From Oxytricha trifallax (taxonomy: Eukaryota > Ciliophora > Spirotrichea > Sporadotrichida > Oxytrichidae): a stretch of DNA of 64,000 nt. Below, in pieces: positions 35,813 to 47,111 of the stretch. How positions within the stretch are numbered: the stretch's first letter is position 1; the number at the start of each line of letters is the position of its first letter. Location: positions 1-64,000 of the forward strand of contig ARYC01019479.1 of NCBI GenBank assembly GCA_000711775.1. The letters are read 5' to 3'. Both the position numbers and the translations under genes were made by a program. The notes beneath the pieces were generated by a model. The model was not told where the DNA came from. It made no database searches and was given only the letters and a program-made list of their open reading frames with translations.

Positions 35813-36195
35813 TTTTCTAATATAACTTTCTATTACTCTAAGGTCTACTGAGGGTAGGTATTTTCAGCTCACAAACATTTGGGGCCAGTCGGCATAAATT
35901 AATCTGCAAATCTTGCGCTCATCGAGTGGACTGTGCATAATAGATTTCTTTGAAATTGATAAGCTTCCTGTCGTTAATTTGATTTCCTAGGTTAAGAGGG
36001 GTAAAATAAAGGTGTAGCAAAGCCTTAAAAAAAGAGATGTATTAGTAAAAAGCCAACGATAGGATATTTTCTCTCACACAGGGTTAGGGTGCTGAAGCTA
36101 TCACAGCAAAAGAAAAGGGGTTACATTCACTGTAGCGTTCGAACTGGTAAAATTTTTTCACAACTCTCTTTCAGAGAGCTAAGCCTGCAAGATAA
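35813..36195 (+). repeat. GC-rich structured repeat, copy 2 (decayed)
   Basis: Diverged copy of 22447-22840 in the same orientation: AACTTTCTATTACTCTAAGG, GGGCCAGTCGG, TTTGATTTCCTAGGT, AAGCCAACGATA and CAGGGTTAGGGTGCTGAAGC align in order. It has drifted towards AT. It shows that the GC-rich block at 22.4 kb is a repeated element, not unique host sequence. Confidence 0.65.
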
Positions 36196-36315
36196 ATGAT
36201 CACATCCACAAATACTGCTCTGTGAAATGCGCTTATCTTTGTTGGGTGTAAGATGAACAAAAAACTGAATGACTTATTCCGAAATTAATTTGTTCTTTAG
36301 AAATAGTATATGCAG

Positions 36316-36400
36316 GTTAGAGCTGATATTTTTAGACACGCCTACAATTTATTGAATTTTATAAATAAAGTTATTAATTTACGAGCTGATATTTTTAGAA
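36316..36400 (+). repeat. short direct repeat pair
   Basis: GAGCTGATATTTTTAGACAC and GAGCTGATATTTTTAGAAAC occur about 60 bp apart. Meaning unknown. Confidence 0.6.
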
Positions 36401-36924
36401 ACGCGATGTGAACTTAATTTGAAATGCATCACTAAAAATCTACTGGTTTATTTTAAATCAAATATTTATATTTTAATATTAATTAAATATAATTCATAAA
36501 TTTCTTTAACAATTAGTAAAAGCTATATATAAAAATTCCTCTCAGTTTAATCATTAATTTAATATCTTTGTCAGCATAAACTACCTTGCTATCGTTTCTG
36601 GTTTTCCTAAAAATCTATTATAACAATACCATTTCCTAGAATTAAACCGAAAAATGTTTTTATATTGTTTCAATTTAATCTATAAATTTTAAAGTAATAT
36701 TAACATTATTAAAAAATTAAAATATTATTATTGATTTATTATAATATCTAAATGAATTACAATTATAAGTTTAATAAGTTTTTTTTAATCTCAAATACAT
36801 TTATGTAAAATAAAAAGAAACATAGATTATTATAACAATTTGATCGAAATGAATAGGGAGACTTATTAAAACAATATAAAATGGAAATCTTAAAAATCAG
36901 TTTCATCTCCTCCAATACCTAGTT
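36401..36924. other. AT-rich DNA, no gene seen
   Basis: No supported feature. Confidence 0.35.
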
Positions 36925-37101
36925 TTAAAGCTTGTTTATATCATCTTATTACTTTCTCTGCCTTGTCTTTTTGTTGCTTTGATAATTCTCAATCTTACGG
37001 CACCAGAAGTAATATCAAGCAGGACCACTAAAAAAAAAAAAATTAGATATGTTTTTTGTGAGAGTACAGCCTCCACCAGAGTCTCCACATATTGTTTCCA
37101 T
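36925..37101 (-). CDS. serine-protease-like fragment
   Basis: Minus strand: METICGDSGGG from ATG 37101, then a ~45-bp AT-rich insert with intron-like ends (GTACTC to a T-run plus TAG), then VVLLDITSGAVRLRIIKATK and RQGRESNKM. GDSGG is the active-site serine motif of trypsin-like proteases, but here it is isolated and no His or Asp motif is seen, so the assignment is tentative. The second block is paralogous to 12480-12587. Confidence 0.35.
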
Positions 37102-38124
37102 TTTAATATTATTTGATTTCTTATTTATTTATCAATTCTCTATTATTTTTCATAAATACAATTTTTAATATTTTTACTAGGATTTAGTAATAATTCATCA
37201 CTTAATAAATTAATTAATAAAAATGATTAAATCTTTTTTCTTTCTTAATTAAATTACATTAATGAATAAATCTAATATATTTTATGATCCCAAATAAATT
37301 TTAAGATGACCAATTTTTTAAAAATAAATAATATTATTTAATAATAATAATTAATCTGTTGAGGTCTCTAGGACACCTAATCGTAATAATTAAAGGATAA
37401 AATATCCCATACATATCTTGGCTGATATCTTCTGCTAACAGTTAATCATCTGGATCTATATAAATGCAAAGGAGCAATCTTCTAATCTCTGTTAAAATAT
37501 CCTCAGCGATCTTTCCTTCTTTAAATGCCTCTTATATGATGTCTAGTATCCCTGTGATAGGTTAGAGATCATAGTTTAAGGAAGCTTTCACATTGAAGTT
37601 ATTCCATTACGTTGCAGTATTTTTGGCTGTTAGTTCAATACTTTAATGTGTGATTGTCATCTCTGTGATATGGCTTTAGTGGAAATAATTTTATTAATCT
37701 TGTTAATTGGAGCTTTAAATTTATCTACTTCTCCTCTAAGTAAATATAAAGGATTAAATTCTTCAATCACTTCATCGTCTATTGAAGAGCAATTAAGTTC
37801 TTGAGAGACATCATTACCCTATCGGAATGTTTGGTTCGGTATATTAGGTGTCATACAAATAATAAACATTTAGGGAGTATCGCTTAGTAGTGATTGTTAT
37901 TATCTATAGAGCTTTTATAATACAATGGTATTCTGAGAAGTTAACTAGAAAAATATAGGTCAAATTCTTACTTATAGATATGTTTTAAGTCGAAAAATTT
38001 ATCTCAATCAAAGGGGACCGCAGAGTTGAGAAGGTGAACAGATTGTTTAAATTTACATCATCTTATGTCATAGATTTATTTTCTCTTACTAATATGATAT
38101 TTTTTTAGAAGGTCATTATTTTAT
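37102..38124. other. AT-rich DNA, no firm gene
   Basis: A few islands of slightly higher GC (37.4-37.9 kb) but no reading frame that I trust. Confidence 0.3.
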
Positions 38125-38537
38125 TGTACGAATACATCCGATTTGGGGAAATTAAATTAAATTAAAATTAAATAATTATAAAATACCTTCAGTTAATTTT
38201 TGGAAAATGTCTCCAAACCATGGCTTCATTATACTAATTGGATAGCGCATTAAAATTAAGACGGTGGTTGCTATTGCGAGAATGAATTTATCTCATAGCC
38301 CAAGCAAGAAAAACCCCTTTTATTTTTTAGGGAGTTAGCTCAAAATCAAAATATCTCGCTTCATGGCATGCTTAATGAATATTGCCAATAACATAGTCCA
38401 GCTTAAATTGAGGGATCTACCGTAGAATCTATATAGATTTGAAATTTGAGTCATTTTGGGTTTCATAACTGCCAAGATTTTAATATTTAATTAATTTAAT
38501 TTTAATTCATTTTCCTAAATCGATTGTATTCCTACAA
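38125..38537 (+). mobile_element. MITE copy 2 (413 bp, TA target)
   Basis: Same family and orientation as 23384-23798. Ends TTGTACGAATACATCCGATT and GTATTCCTACAA, with TA on both sides. Inner motifs GTTAGCTCAAAATCAAAATA and GGATCTACCGTAGAATC are kept. Confidence 0.9.
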
Positions 38538-38935
38538 TAATACTCGTAGTTTTTTGCCTCTATTTTCGTTTTGGTCTCCGCTTCTTTAAATTATTATAAT
38601 TATTAATTTTAAAAGAATACTAAGTTTAAATTCTGATCTTCACCAATCAAGAAATAGTCCAGATCGGTAATAATTGATATTGATTATAAATGAGATTTTA
38701 CTGACTATTTTAAAATTGCGTGGCAGTCAAAGTTAGTGCATCATCATTACAAATTTTGTCAAATTAAATTTCTTTGTCATTTAATAGAAGCTGAAGATGA
38801 TTTAGGGAATTCTTTTTTTTATGAATTTTGGTACTAAACATCATAAAGTTTGGCTTGCCTTATGATTTGAAAAAAAAAGAATCTTTTTATATTCCTTTGG
38901 GGTTAAACTATGAACGAGCCTTAAAAAGAAATAAT

Positions 38936-39562
38936 GGGTGGGAGGCCACATCTGAACCAAAAAAATAATATTTGAACTAAAAGTGTTTTATAAGAGTTTA
39001 AATAAATTGGTGTACCTGCTCCGAGTAAATATGGTCTGAAAACACGAAAAAATTATTTTCAACCAAGAGAGATTTCTCCATACCATTGAAAATGCATAAA
39101 ATGAGCCTAAGACTTATCTTAAAATTACATATATTTTTTACATAATTTTTTTCTTCTCATTTTATTCAATTTTAATCTATATAACTTACTCAAATTCTAA
39201 TTTATAGTAATCTTACACAAATAATTTACATAAATGTTAAATTTATAATTAAAATAACTAATTTTATTATATTATTTTGTGTAAGATAACAATAAATTAG
39301 AATTTGAGTAAGTTATATAGATTAAAATTGAATAAAATGAGAAGAAAAAAATTATGTAAAAAATATATGTAATTTTAAGATAAGTCTTAGGCTCAGTTTA
39401 TGCATTTTCAATGCTATGGAGAAATCTCTCGTAGTTGAAAATAATTTTTTTGTGTTTTCAGACCCTATTTTGACTCGGAGCAGGTTCACCAATTTATTTA
39501 AACTATTAAAAAACACTTTTGGTTCAAATATTATTTTTTCGGGTTCAGATGTGCCCCCCCCC
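38936..39562. mobile_element. foldback element 2, ~0.63-kb palindrome
   Basis: Arms 38936-39225 and 39271-39562 are near-perfect inverted repeats around a 45-bp loop. The outer ends are GC-rich (GGGTGGGAGGCCACATCTGA on the left, a C9 run on the right), and the arms include CCTGCTCCGAG. It is unrelated in sequence to the palindrome at 19.8 kb. No coding capacity. Foldback transposon or large MITE. Confidence 0.85.
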
Positions 39563-40359
39563 GAAATAATGATTAGAACTAGGACTATCTGTTGAATTTA
39601 GCTTATTATATGTAGTCTCTATTGGAAAGTGAGGTAAAGGTCGTATTTATTATCTTTTTTTCCTATTTTTAAGAGTAGTTCTCCGAGATGATTGAAATCT
39701 CTTAGGTCAACTATGAACTTAATGACTTTTTGTACCTCATTGATAGTTTTTGGGGGAAACAAGTTTAAGAAATAAGGAACCTTATAAGTGGGTAAGAGTC
39801 GTAATTGTAGAATTTGGAAGGGCCGCTTAACTCAGTGAGTCAATATTAAATGAGGATATATCTTAAATTTCTCCTTTTAAAGAGATTTATATTTTCTCAA
39901 TGTTAACCGGCCTTTTAGAAGATAAACAATAAGTTCTCCGTACATCCTAAACCTAACTGTGCCTCAAACTTATCTTTATTTTAATATTGTATAAATATTA
40001 TAATATTTTAATTATAAATCTCGCATATGATCAATTTTATCTTTTTAAGAATAATTAAAATAAAAAATCTTTATTTAGACTCTTTACTTTTTTTAATAAA
40101 ATATTATATTAGTTACAAGAATTTTCTCATTTATGTTCAAAAATAATTATGTATCGTTAAACACAATGAATAAGTAGTCTTTTATAAAATAAATTAATTT
40201 GCTAAAACCCCTAGAGTAATTTTTAAGGAATCGTGAGAATGATAAATTAATAACTGAACTTTTAATAAATTTATTAAGTGAAAAAATGAAACCCATTTAG
40301 GAGAAATACAAAAGTGGGTGGAAAATGAAAATATGCTAAGCATAAATAATTAACAAGGA
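39563..40359. other. AT-rich DNA, no gene seen
   Basis: No supported feature between the foldback and the minus-strand gene. Confidence 0.35.
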
Positions 40360-40363
40360 GTAT

Positions 40364-40505
40364 CATCAGGGGCGGCCTCGACCTCGTCCATAATGCTGTC
40401 GAAAGGAGGGATGTACTTATTGGTCCTGATCTTATCATAGTAAGAGTCAATCTTGGCGATTCTAACGTTTGATTTCCTGCTAGTTTCTGGTGCAATGGGA
40501 GCACT
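40364..40505 (-). CDS. exon/MDS of GC-richer gene, C-terminal block
   Basis: Minus strand, behind TTATAG: KWSAPIAPETSRKSNVRIAK, then IDSYYDKIRTNKYIPPFDSI and MDEVEAAPDDTPC. Third positions are often G or C (GAC GAG GTC GAG GCC), unlike the AT-rich surroundings, so coding status is strong. The frame does not join the previous block across the canonical GTAAGT donor. It would join if a GTAGGC donor or an IES boundary is used. Function unknown. Confidence 0.55.
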
Positions 40506-40624
40506 CCATTTTCTATAATCGAATTTAAGTTTTAAAATTTTAATTTTAATTAATTAAAATAGGGCAGCTATTTAAATTATAAATAAACTCTTAATTTAAT
40601 CTATCAAACGATCAAATTTTTAAA

Positions 40625-41051
40625 CTTACAAAATCTCCCAGACTTTTTTGCCTACGATTTTTTTAGGGAATATTGAGCTAGTGGGGCGAACTTAAGGTCA
40701 TTCGGTAGCCCTTTCAAAACTAGGAGGAATTTGGGCTCTCGGGGCACACAGCACAAGCTCTGGCGAAATTGCGCTCGATTTACTTTTTCCCTATAATTAA
40801 AATAAATGAAATATATAATTAATTAATTAATTATTGATCCCCAATGGTAACTGGTAAAAAAACTTACCCCTAATAAGGCCTCCTAAAGGCTCAAGTGGCG
40901 AAGGCGTCCAAGGAATAGGCGAAGGCGCCGGTGAGCCAGCCCATGTCGACATTAAGCGTTAAAAATTATAGTCATCAGTGGTGCCTAGAATGTCCTTCTT
41001 CCTGAGTGGCTCAGGAATGCAAGCATGTTTGATCTTGTGGTGTAAAAGCGT
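40625..41051 (-). CDS. two exons of the GC-richer gene
   Basis: Minus strand. Exon 1 (to 40868) reads ACIPEPLRKKDILGTTDDYN, then MSTWAGSPAPSPIPWTPSPL and EPLGGLI. After the 77-bp intron the frame continues VNRAQFRQSLCCVPREPKFL, then LVLKGLPNDLKFAPLAQYSL. A TAA inside exon 1 is read as Gln. The proline-rich linker, codon bias and intron together make this a genuine gene. I do not recognise a domain. Confidence 0.6.
40791..40867 (-). other. spliceosomal intron, 77 bp
   Basis: On the minus strand, donor GTAAGTTTTTTT and acceptor TTTTAATTATAG, AT-rich inside. Removing it joins GGLIR and GEKVNRAQF in one frame. There is no pointer repeat at its ends, so an intron fits better than an IES. Confidence 0.7.
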
Positions 41052-41240
41052 TCAGCGCTAATCAGTTTTCCCTCTATAGCTAAGAGAAATTCTCTAAACG
41101 ATTTTGTAATAGCACCAGAGGAAATTCGTGAGGGTGAAGGGTGTCACTGGCCGAGGGGGGCTCTAATTTACATCTCCTGTAGGTCTTTATCAGCTGGTCT
41201 TTTGCTTGGCTTTTTCAAGATTTGTTGGTTATTAGGTTAT
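41035..41240 (-). CDS. coding-like block of the GC-richer gene
   Basis: Minus-strand frame AKDQLIKTYRRCKLEPPSAS, then DTLHPHEFPLVLLQNRLENF, with two TAG read as Gln. It overlaps the next block in another frame, so a frame change or small IES lies near 41.04 kb. Confidence 0.45.
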
Positions 41241-41299
41241 TTTTTGAGTGATTATTAGGGATTTATTAGTTATTTCTTAGTTTGTTTTATTTTCCTAGT

Positions 41300-41520
41300 A
41301 ATTCTTTCAGCTACCGATGTAGTTCTGGACACAGGCAGCCCACTGAAGGGGAATCAGGCTAGGAATCGGAACATTTCAACCTGCATGCGCTGAGGGCGTC
41401 CGCTCCTGATCTTCAATGTTTGAAGTGCTTATTGTCTGGTCCATCATGAAATCCTCAATGGCGGTTGAGGTTTTGTCAAGTATCTATTAGAGAGGGCCCC
41501 CACCTCTGACCTTAGGCGCG
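41300..41520 (-). CDS. coding-like block of the GC-richer gene
   Basis: Minus-strand frame REHNDNDAPKVRGGGPLQQI, then LDKTSTAIEDFMMDQTISTS and NVPIPSLIPLQWAACVQNYI. It follows 41521-42000 after a frame change, with one internal TGA. It could be decay or sequencing indels within an otherwise continuous gene. Confidence 0.45.
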
Positions 41521-42000
41521 TCATTATCGTTGTGTTCCCTTCGTTACTCTCACGGTTGCTTCTCTAGTAAACTCTCCCTCCATCTCCTTCAAGTAGGCTA
41601 TGTCGGTGTGAAAGTCCAGCTTACGGACTGATAGGTGGAGCTGAATACTGAGATCTAACATCTCCTGGTAGTGAGTGGTTACATTCCTGCCAAAGATGGT
41701 TTAGACCATGTCATCAATCTCATTGTATGATCTGAGGACAAAGGATAGGTTGTCCAGCAGGCACCTGAGTCGCTTCCCGAAGATTTCTTCGTCAGGAATA
41801 TATGAGGGCTCGAGTTAGGCGCGGAGGGTGGGCGGCAGCATGTGGGGATCGAGTTTAACAGATGAGGACGTTAGGAAAGGTATGATCCTGTGAGATAATT
41901 GATTCTCAGGGCTCAGGATCTTGGTTTGGACTGGGGTGTAAATATAATAATAATTAAGGCTTAATATACTCAAATAAATTTTAATCAGATCAGGCCTCAA
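41521..42000 (-). CDS. 159-aa N-terminal block of the GC-richer gene
   Basis: ATG at 42000 (MRPDLIKIYLSILSLNYYY) to TGA at 41521. The frame contains two in-frame TAA as Gln and very natural sequence: EPSYIPDEEIFGKRLRCLLD, NLSFVLRSYNEIDDMVQTIF and HLSVRKLDFHTDIAYLKEME. It looks largely helical, possibly coiled coil. The true start may be lower (near 41950), where GC rises. Unknown family. Confidence 0.55.
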
Positions 42001-42858
42001 AAGCTAGTATCTTTTTAATTTTTAAAAGCACCCTATATATATATATTAGTACCTTAATAAAATTACTGAAAGCTACCAAATATTTATAATAATTAGAATA
42101 CTATATTTATTTTAAATTCGAATTCAACTTAATTCAAAAAATTACTATTGAGGTTTTATTTGTTGCCAATTATCCCACGATATTTTTAAATTTTAGACAT
42201 AACTGCTTGATTAGTTATTGAAATGTATAACTTTAAATCTCTAATGAATTGATTATCAGCTTTTAGTCTCTTTCTTAGTCTATCAATATTTACGGATAGA
42301 AGATAATTATTAATATATGGAAAATATGAATCATCTGGCAAACTACAAACAATAACTCGTTAAAAATTCTGTTTCAATTACACCACTCAAACAGAGACTA
42401 TTAAATATAATTTTACATAACAATAAAAATTAATGATAAACGATAGCTTAACTTTCTTAGTTTAATTCATCTAGACTTATATCCACATAATTATCTTTGC
42501 AAATTGCTCTTTCTTGATTAAGAATAACTATTCAATGTTAATCTAGAAATATATAGAACGTTATAATCATTAAAGATTTCTTTTCTTATTAGTATGTTTT
42601 AATTCTTCAAAAATCAGGAAAAAAACAAAGATTATAAATTAAAGATAACATATATAAGAATAATTCAAGGACTTCTAGAACTCTAAAATAGAGATTTAAT
42701 CTCCAAATTTAATATATAAATTTAATAATGTTTGCAAAGATTTTAATACTATTTGCATAGAAGAAGCTTAGATTTGTCAATATTCAAGATTTTTCAGAAA
42801 TAAGTTGAAATTTATATACAAATTAATTAATTATAAATCAAATATGAAAATGTAAATT
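42001..42858. other. AT-rich DNA, no gene seen
   Basis: Short (TA)n near 42030-42050. No supported feature. Confidence 0.35.
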
Positions 42859-42909
42859 ATGTTGACAAGCTGTGTGCTCATTAAAAATGTAAGTTACAAT
42901 AAATATATT

Positions 42910-43045
42910 TCAAATTTAATTTTTATCGGAGTTGCACCTGGTAAGAGCACAAGTAGGACTGGACAGAAGACTTACTCAAAAAATGGAAATAATTTACACT
43001 CATGCATATATGAAGGAGAATGGAAAAATTGTAAGAAAATAATTA
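42910..43045 (+). CDS. MORN-motif fragment
   Basis: Plus-strand frame GVAPGKSTSRTGQKTYSKNG followed by CIYEGEWKNCKK. YEGEWKN is a MORN repeat core; such repeats bind membranes or act as scaffolds and are very common in ciliates. The fragment resembles 49423-49623, and both break off just after the motif. Probably a single MDS or a relic; the ORF continues into AT-rich DNA to 43080. Confidence 0.45.
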
Positions 43046-43255
43046 AGATATACAATGTCATTTCTATAATTCATATTTGAACTATAATTAATTAGTTTGT
43101 GTTTAAATTTCAATTTATTTAAAAATAATCTTGATCACTACTTTATTAAGGTTAACTATACTTACATATGTAAATATAGGGAATAAAGATTAAGCAATAA
43201 GAGTATTGAATGCAAAATCAAGAAGTTAAAGAATAATCTCTATGGTAAATAAATA

Positions 43256-43667
43256 TTGGAGGAATACAATCGATTTAGGAAAATTAATTTAAATTAAATT
43301 AATTAAATATTAAAATCTTGGCAGTTATGAAACCCAAAATGACTCAAATTTCAAATCTAAATAGATTCTACGGTAGATCCCTCAATTTAAGCTGGACTTT
43401 TTTATTGGCAATATTCCTGAAGCATGCCATGAGCGAGATATTTTGATTTTGAGCTAACTCCCTAAACAGTAAAAGGGGTTTTTCTTGCTTGGGCTATGAG
43501 ATAAATTCATTCTAGCAATAGCAACCACTGACTTAATTTTAATGCGCTATCCAATGAGTATAATGAAGCCATGGTTTGGAGACATTTTCCAAAAATTAAC
43601 TGAAGATATTTTATAATTATTTTATTTAATTTAATTTAATTTCCCAAAATCGAATGTATTCCTATAA
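43256..43667 (-). mobile_element. MITE copy 3 (412 bp, inverted)
   Basis: Same family as the other MITEs but in reverse orientation. Ends TTGGAGGAATACAATCGATT and GTATTCCTATAA, TA on both sides. Confidence 0.9.
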
Positions 43668-44576
43668 TATAAATATAGATAAATTATTGAGTCTATATTA
43701 TAAAGAGGAACGCATTAAACCGATCAAATTAAAATTAGCTGCATTATTTAGATTATCACACATCATTCACGCATTAAGTTATTAGTTAAATTATAGCAAT
43801 CAAAGAAAATTTTAATTGTGGTTTATAAAATAAAATAAAAAACAAATTCATCCTTAAGGAAACTTTAAGGGTTTTTGAATTATCTAAAAATGGATAAATT
43901 AGGGAATTAAAATACATAAAAATTAAAGTCACTATCATATAGATAATTAATTTGAGAAACGCTAGCAATCTTTGCATACATACGCTATGTTAGAAGAATA
44001 AATCAATAAAATACATTAATTACAAATCGCAAGATGAAAACAAGTTGCCTATATGCTTATAAATGCTTTATCTACTCTCCCTCCACAATCCTAAAATAAT
44101 TCTTAATTTTATATGTGAAATTAATTCCATATGAAGTGTGCTTTGCATTTTAAGAATAGATGAATTAAGCAACTAACTATCCAAATAAAATGCAAGATAA
44201 AATTAATAATTAAAGAGAAGGAGAAATAATGGATCAAGGCAAACAATTACTGGATATTCATTTAGTAATTGGAGTTTAAAAAGTTAAATATTCAATAATA
44301 AGCAGTGAGGACACAAAAAAAGACATAAATATATGTTTTTGTTTTAAATTATAGATTGTTTGTTCAAATATTTACTTTATTAAATAACTTATATTTCTAA
44401 GGATTTAAATTTTATTCTTAAAAAATAAAAACTTTTCATTTCTAAAGAATAATAATGATTATTTACCTATATGAAACTGTATTTAAATGCCTTCCTGGTT
44501 CGACATATCACTTCGCCACTAGCAATTATAATATTTTTGCATTTCTTTATTTCAATAGTATTTAACGAAATTATTA
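43668..44576. other. AT-rich DNA, no gene seen
   Basis: AT-rich spacer between MITE copies 3 and 4. Confidence 0.35.
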
Positions 44577-44989
44577 TTGTAGGAATACATTCAATTTGGG
44601 AAAATGAATTAAAATTAAATTAATTAAATGTATAAATCATTGCAGTTATGTTTTTAGAAAATGTCTTAAGCCCTGACAATATTATACTCTATGAATAGCC
44701 CATTAAAATTAAGACGGTGGTTGTTATTGTATTATGAATTTATCTCATCACTTAAGCGAGAAAAACTCCTTTTACTATTTTTGGGAGTGAGCTAAAAATC
44801 AAAATATCTCGCTTCTGAGATCATTCAAGAATATTGCCAATATTAAAGTCCACCTAAAATTGCAGGATCTACCGTAGAATCGACTCATATTTGAAATTTG
44901 AGCAACTATGGATTTAATAACTTCCATGATTTATACATTTAATTAATTTACTTTTAATTCATATTCCCAAATTGAATGTATTACTACAA
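44577..44989 (+). mobile_element. MITE copy 4 (413 bp, TA target)
   Basis: Ends TTGTAGGAATACATTCAATT and TGTATTACTACAA, with TA on both sides. More diverged inside than copy 2 but still colinear. Confidence 0.88.
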
Positions 44990-45639
44990 TATTGTTATTT
45001 ACACATAGAGGTTAACAGAACTAATGTTTGCTGAGAATGTGAGAAATATAATATTTTTCTGATCTATCTCTTTCTAAAAAAATGTTTCTTTAATTTCTGA
45101 TGCAGCAAGAATCAATTTTGAATACTAGACAATGAGATATCTATTTAACTAAATTCTATCAGATATATTGTACAGTTTATTACTTTTAAATCTTCATCTA
45201 GAAGTTTCATAAATCGTATTTGGAAGTTATAAGCTGTAGGGAAAGTCTACTCAAATGGCATGGTATTTAGAATAATAAGATTATTTGCATTACATCATCT
45301 CTTCCATTCTTCGTGTAAGCTTTATCAATTATCAAATACAAAATCCTTTGATTCAGAAGGATAAAATTTCTTCATATGTTTTTACTATTAGGAAAGAAAT
45401 ACAAACACGAGTTGCAGTCTTGATTTGTTAATCATCTAATTTTCCAGATTACGAGGGCTTCAGATTACAGTCTAAAATTTAAAAGAAACTATATTATTCC
45501 ACTAAAATAGCCTCAGTATTTCAGCTAATGTTATTCTAATCAACTTTCTGTTATCTTGTCTTTTTTATTTTATTGGGTATTCCAAAGCAAATCTTACTGC
45601 CCTAACATTCTTATCAGATCTTATAAGAAAAGAAAACTC

Positions 45640-46665
45640 TTTTTAGTTTTTGTTCTATTAAAATAATAATAATAATAATAATAACAATTAATCCACAGAG
45701 GAGCTAAGAAAATTCCTTATATGTGTATGCTTAATATATGCAGTATGCTCTTTTAAGAGTGAACTTTTGGTTTATAGTATAATGAATCTCGATCGTCTTC
45801 TTCCACTCCTTAATGTTTCATTTCTTGTTCTTTTGTTTTTTCTTTGAGGCTCTCTTATCTTGTTTAGTATTTGGATGTTGCCTCTTTTGTCTGTAAATTG
45901 AAATATATATCAAAATTTTGGTCTTTGTGTTGTAATGATGTTTTTTCTCTGAGTATAATTTTAGTCTAGTTATGAGAAGTTGTATGATATCTGTTTAATA
46001 AAGTAGACTTATCTTTTAGGCATTTTATATAGACCTTGTGCCTTTTACTGTAGGTTTCTAAATTAGTGTATAATACTATTTAGCCTTAATTGTCAGCTTC
46101 GCAGTTTTCATTATGATTGAGCTGAAGATTTTAAGATTTCCCAAACTGTTTTGAGGCTATATTATTGATATTTATTATCACATCTTAGTATCTTAAAATA
46201 TTTGTTATTTCTAAGCAAGAGACAGATTTTTATATTTTTGGATCTGTTTTTCTTAAAATAACTCTTATCTGTGCGAAGTTTCAAATCACATAGCATAAAT
46301 CTTTGTTAATTGTGGAGATTTATAGTAAGATACAAAATTCTCTGTTGTCTTATATTTAGTTTACCTTAAGTTATGGTATTTATATGGGTTTGATCCAATT
46401 GTTTTATATAGATAATAGTATTTTTATTGATAGTTATTTCAAATCAAATATTAATTAATTAGTTTATATTATTTAATTCCTAACCCGATTGGTGGTTTTC
46501 ATCTTAAATCCCTATCTTTAAAATTTTGAATTTATTTTTTTATGATATTTCATCTGAGTCTGTTTTTATCTGAGTCTTAAATTATATAGTAGACTGAAAA
46601 TTGTTGATTGAAGTAGTGTTGCCTTCCTTGTTGTAAACACTTAGTATTCTAACTGGTTTATCCAT
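45640..46665 (-). CDS. minus-strand gene, unknown protein
   Basis: ATG at 46665 starts MDKPVRILSVYNKEGNTTSI, then FKTQIKTDSDEISQKNKFKI. A second minus-strand frame is open from about 46280 to 45650 without TGA and ends in convincing sequence (ESLKEKTKEQEMKHQGVEED then DRDSLYYKPKVHSQKS). Both frames look plausible over part of the stretch, so a frame change, intron or IES must lie between. Strong T bias on the plus strand supports coding on the minus strand. No family recognised. Confidence 0.5.
45661..45688 (+). repeat. (AAT)n microsatellite
   Basis: About nine AAT units in tandem, at the 3-prime edge of the minus-strand gene. Confidence 0.9.
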
Positions 46666-46954
46666 TTTTATATTGATTATTCAAAATTTTCTTCTTGATA
46701 TTGTAAAATCTACAGAATTTATTGAAACTGAATGATAAAGTTATGTCTCTATTCTGATATATTTTAATATGGAAAATCATTGTTTCTGTGATGTTCAGTT
46801 ATTCTCAGTTGTTTTTGATTAATATAAGAGTGTTTTTAACTAATTGTTTGAATTTATTTATTTCCACTAAGTTATGTATTATAACTCTGCTTGTTTTTAA
46901 ATAAAGCATTATGTATTTATTATTTACTAAATAATTAAAGTTATTAAATTGTTT

Positions 46955-47098
46955 TTTTGCAATAAACTACTCTTTTATTTGCAGAGAGTGATCAGCTCCT
47001 ACGGTTACTGCCTCTTCTTCTGTAACTTTTAAATTTATTTCTGTATGCAAATGGCCATAATTGTTTTTAATGGGGTTTACAGATTTAATTTCTTTCAT
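46955..47098 (-). CDS. coding-like segment, opposite to its neighbour
   Basis: ATG at 47098: MKEIKSVNPIKNNYGHLHTE, then INLKVTEEEAVTVGADHSLQ. GC is clearly higher than the flanks. A plus-strand island begins within 15-50 bp. Could be an MDS in inverted order relative to it. Unknown family. Confidence 0.45.
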
Positions 47099-47111
47099 CA
47101 ATTTCTTTTTG

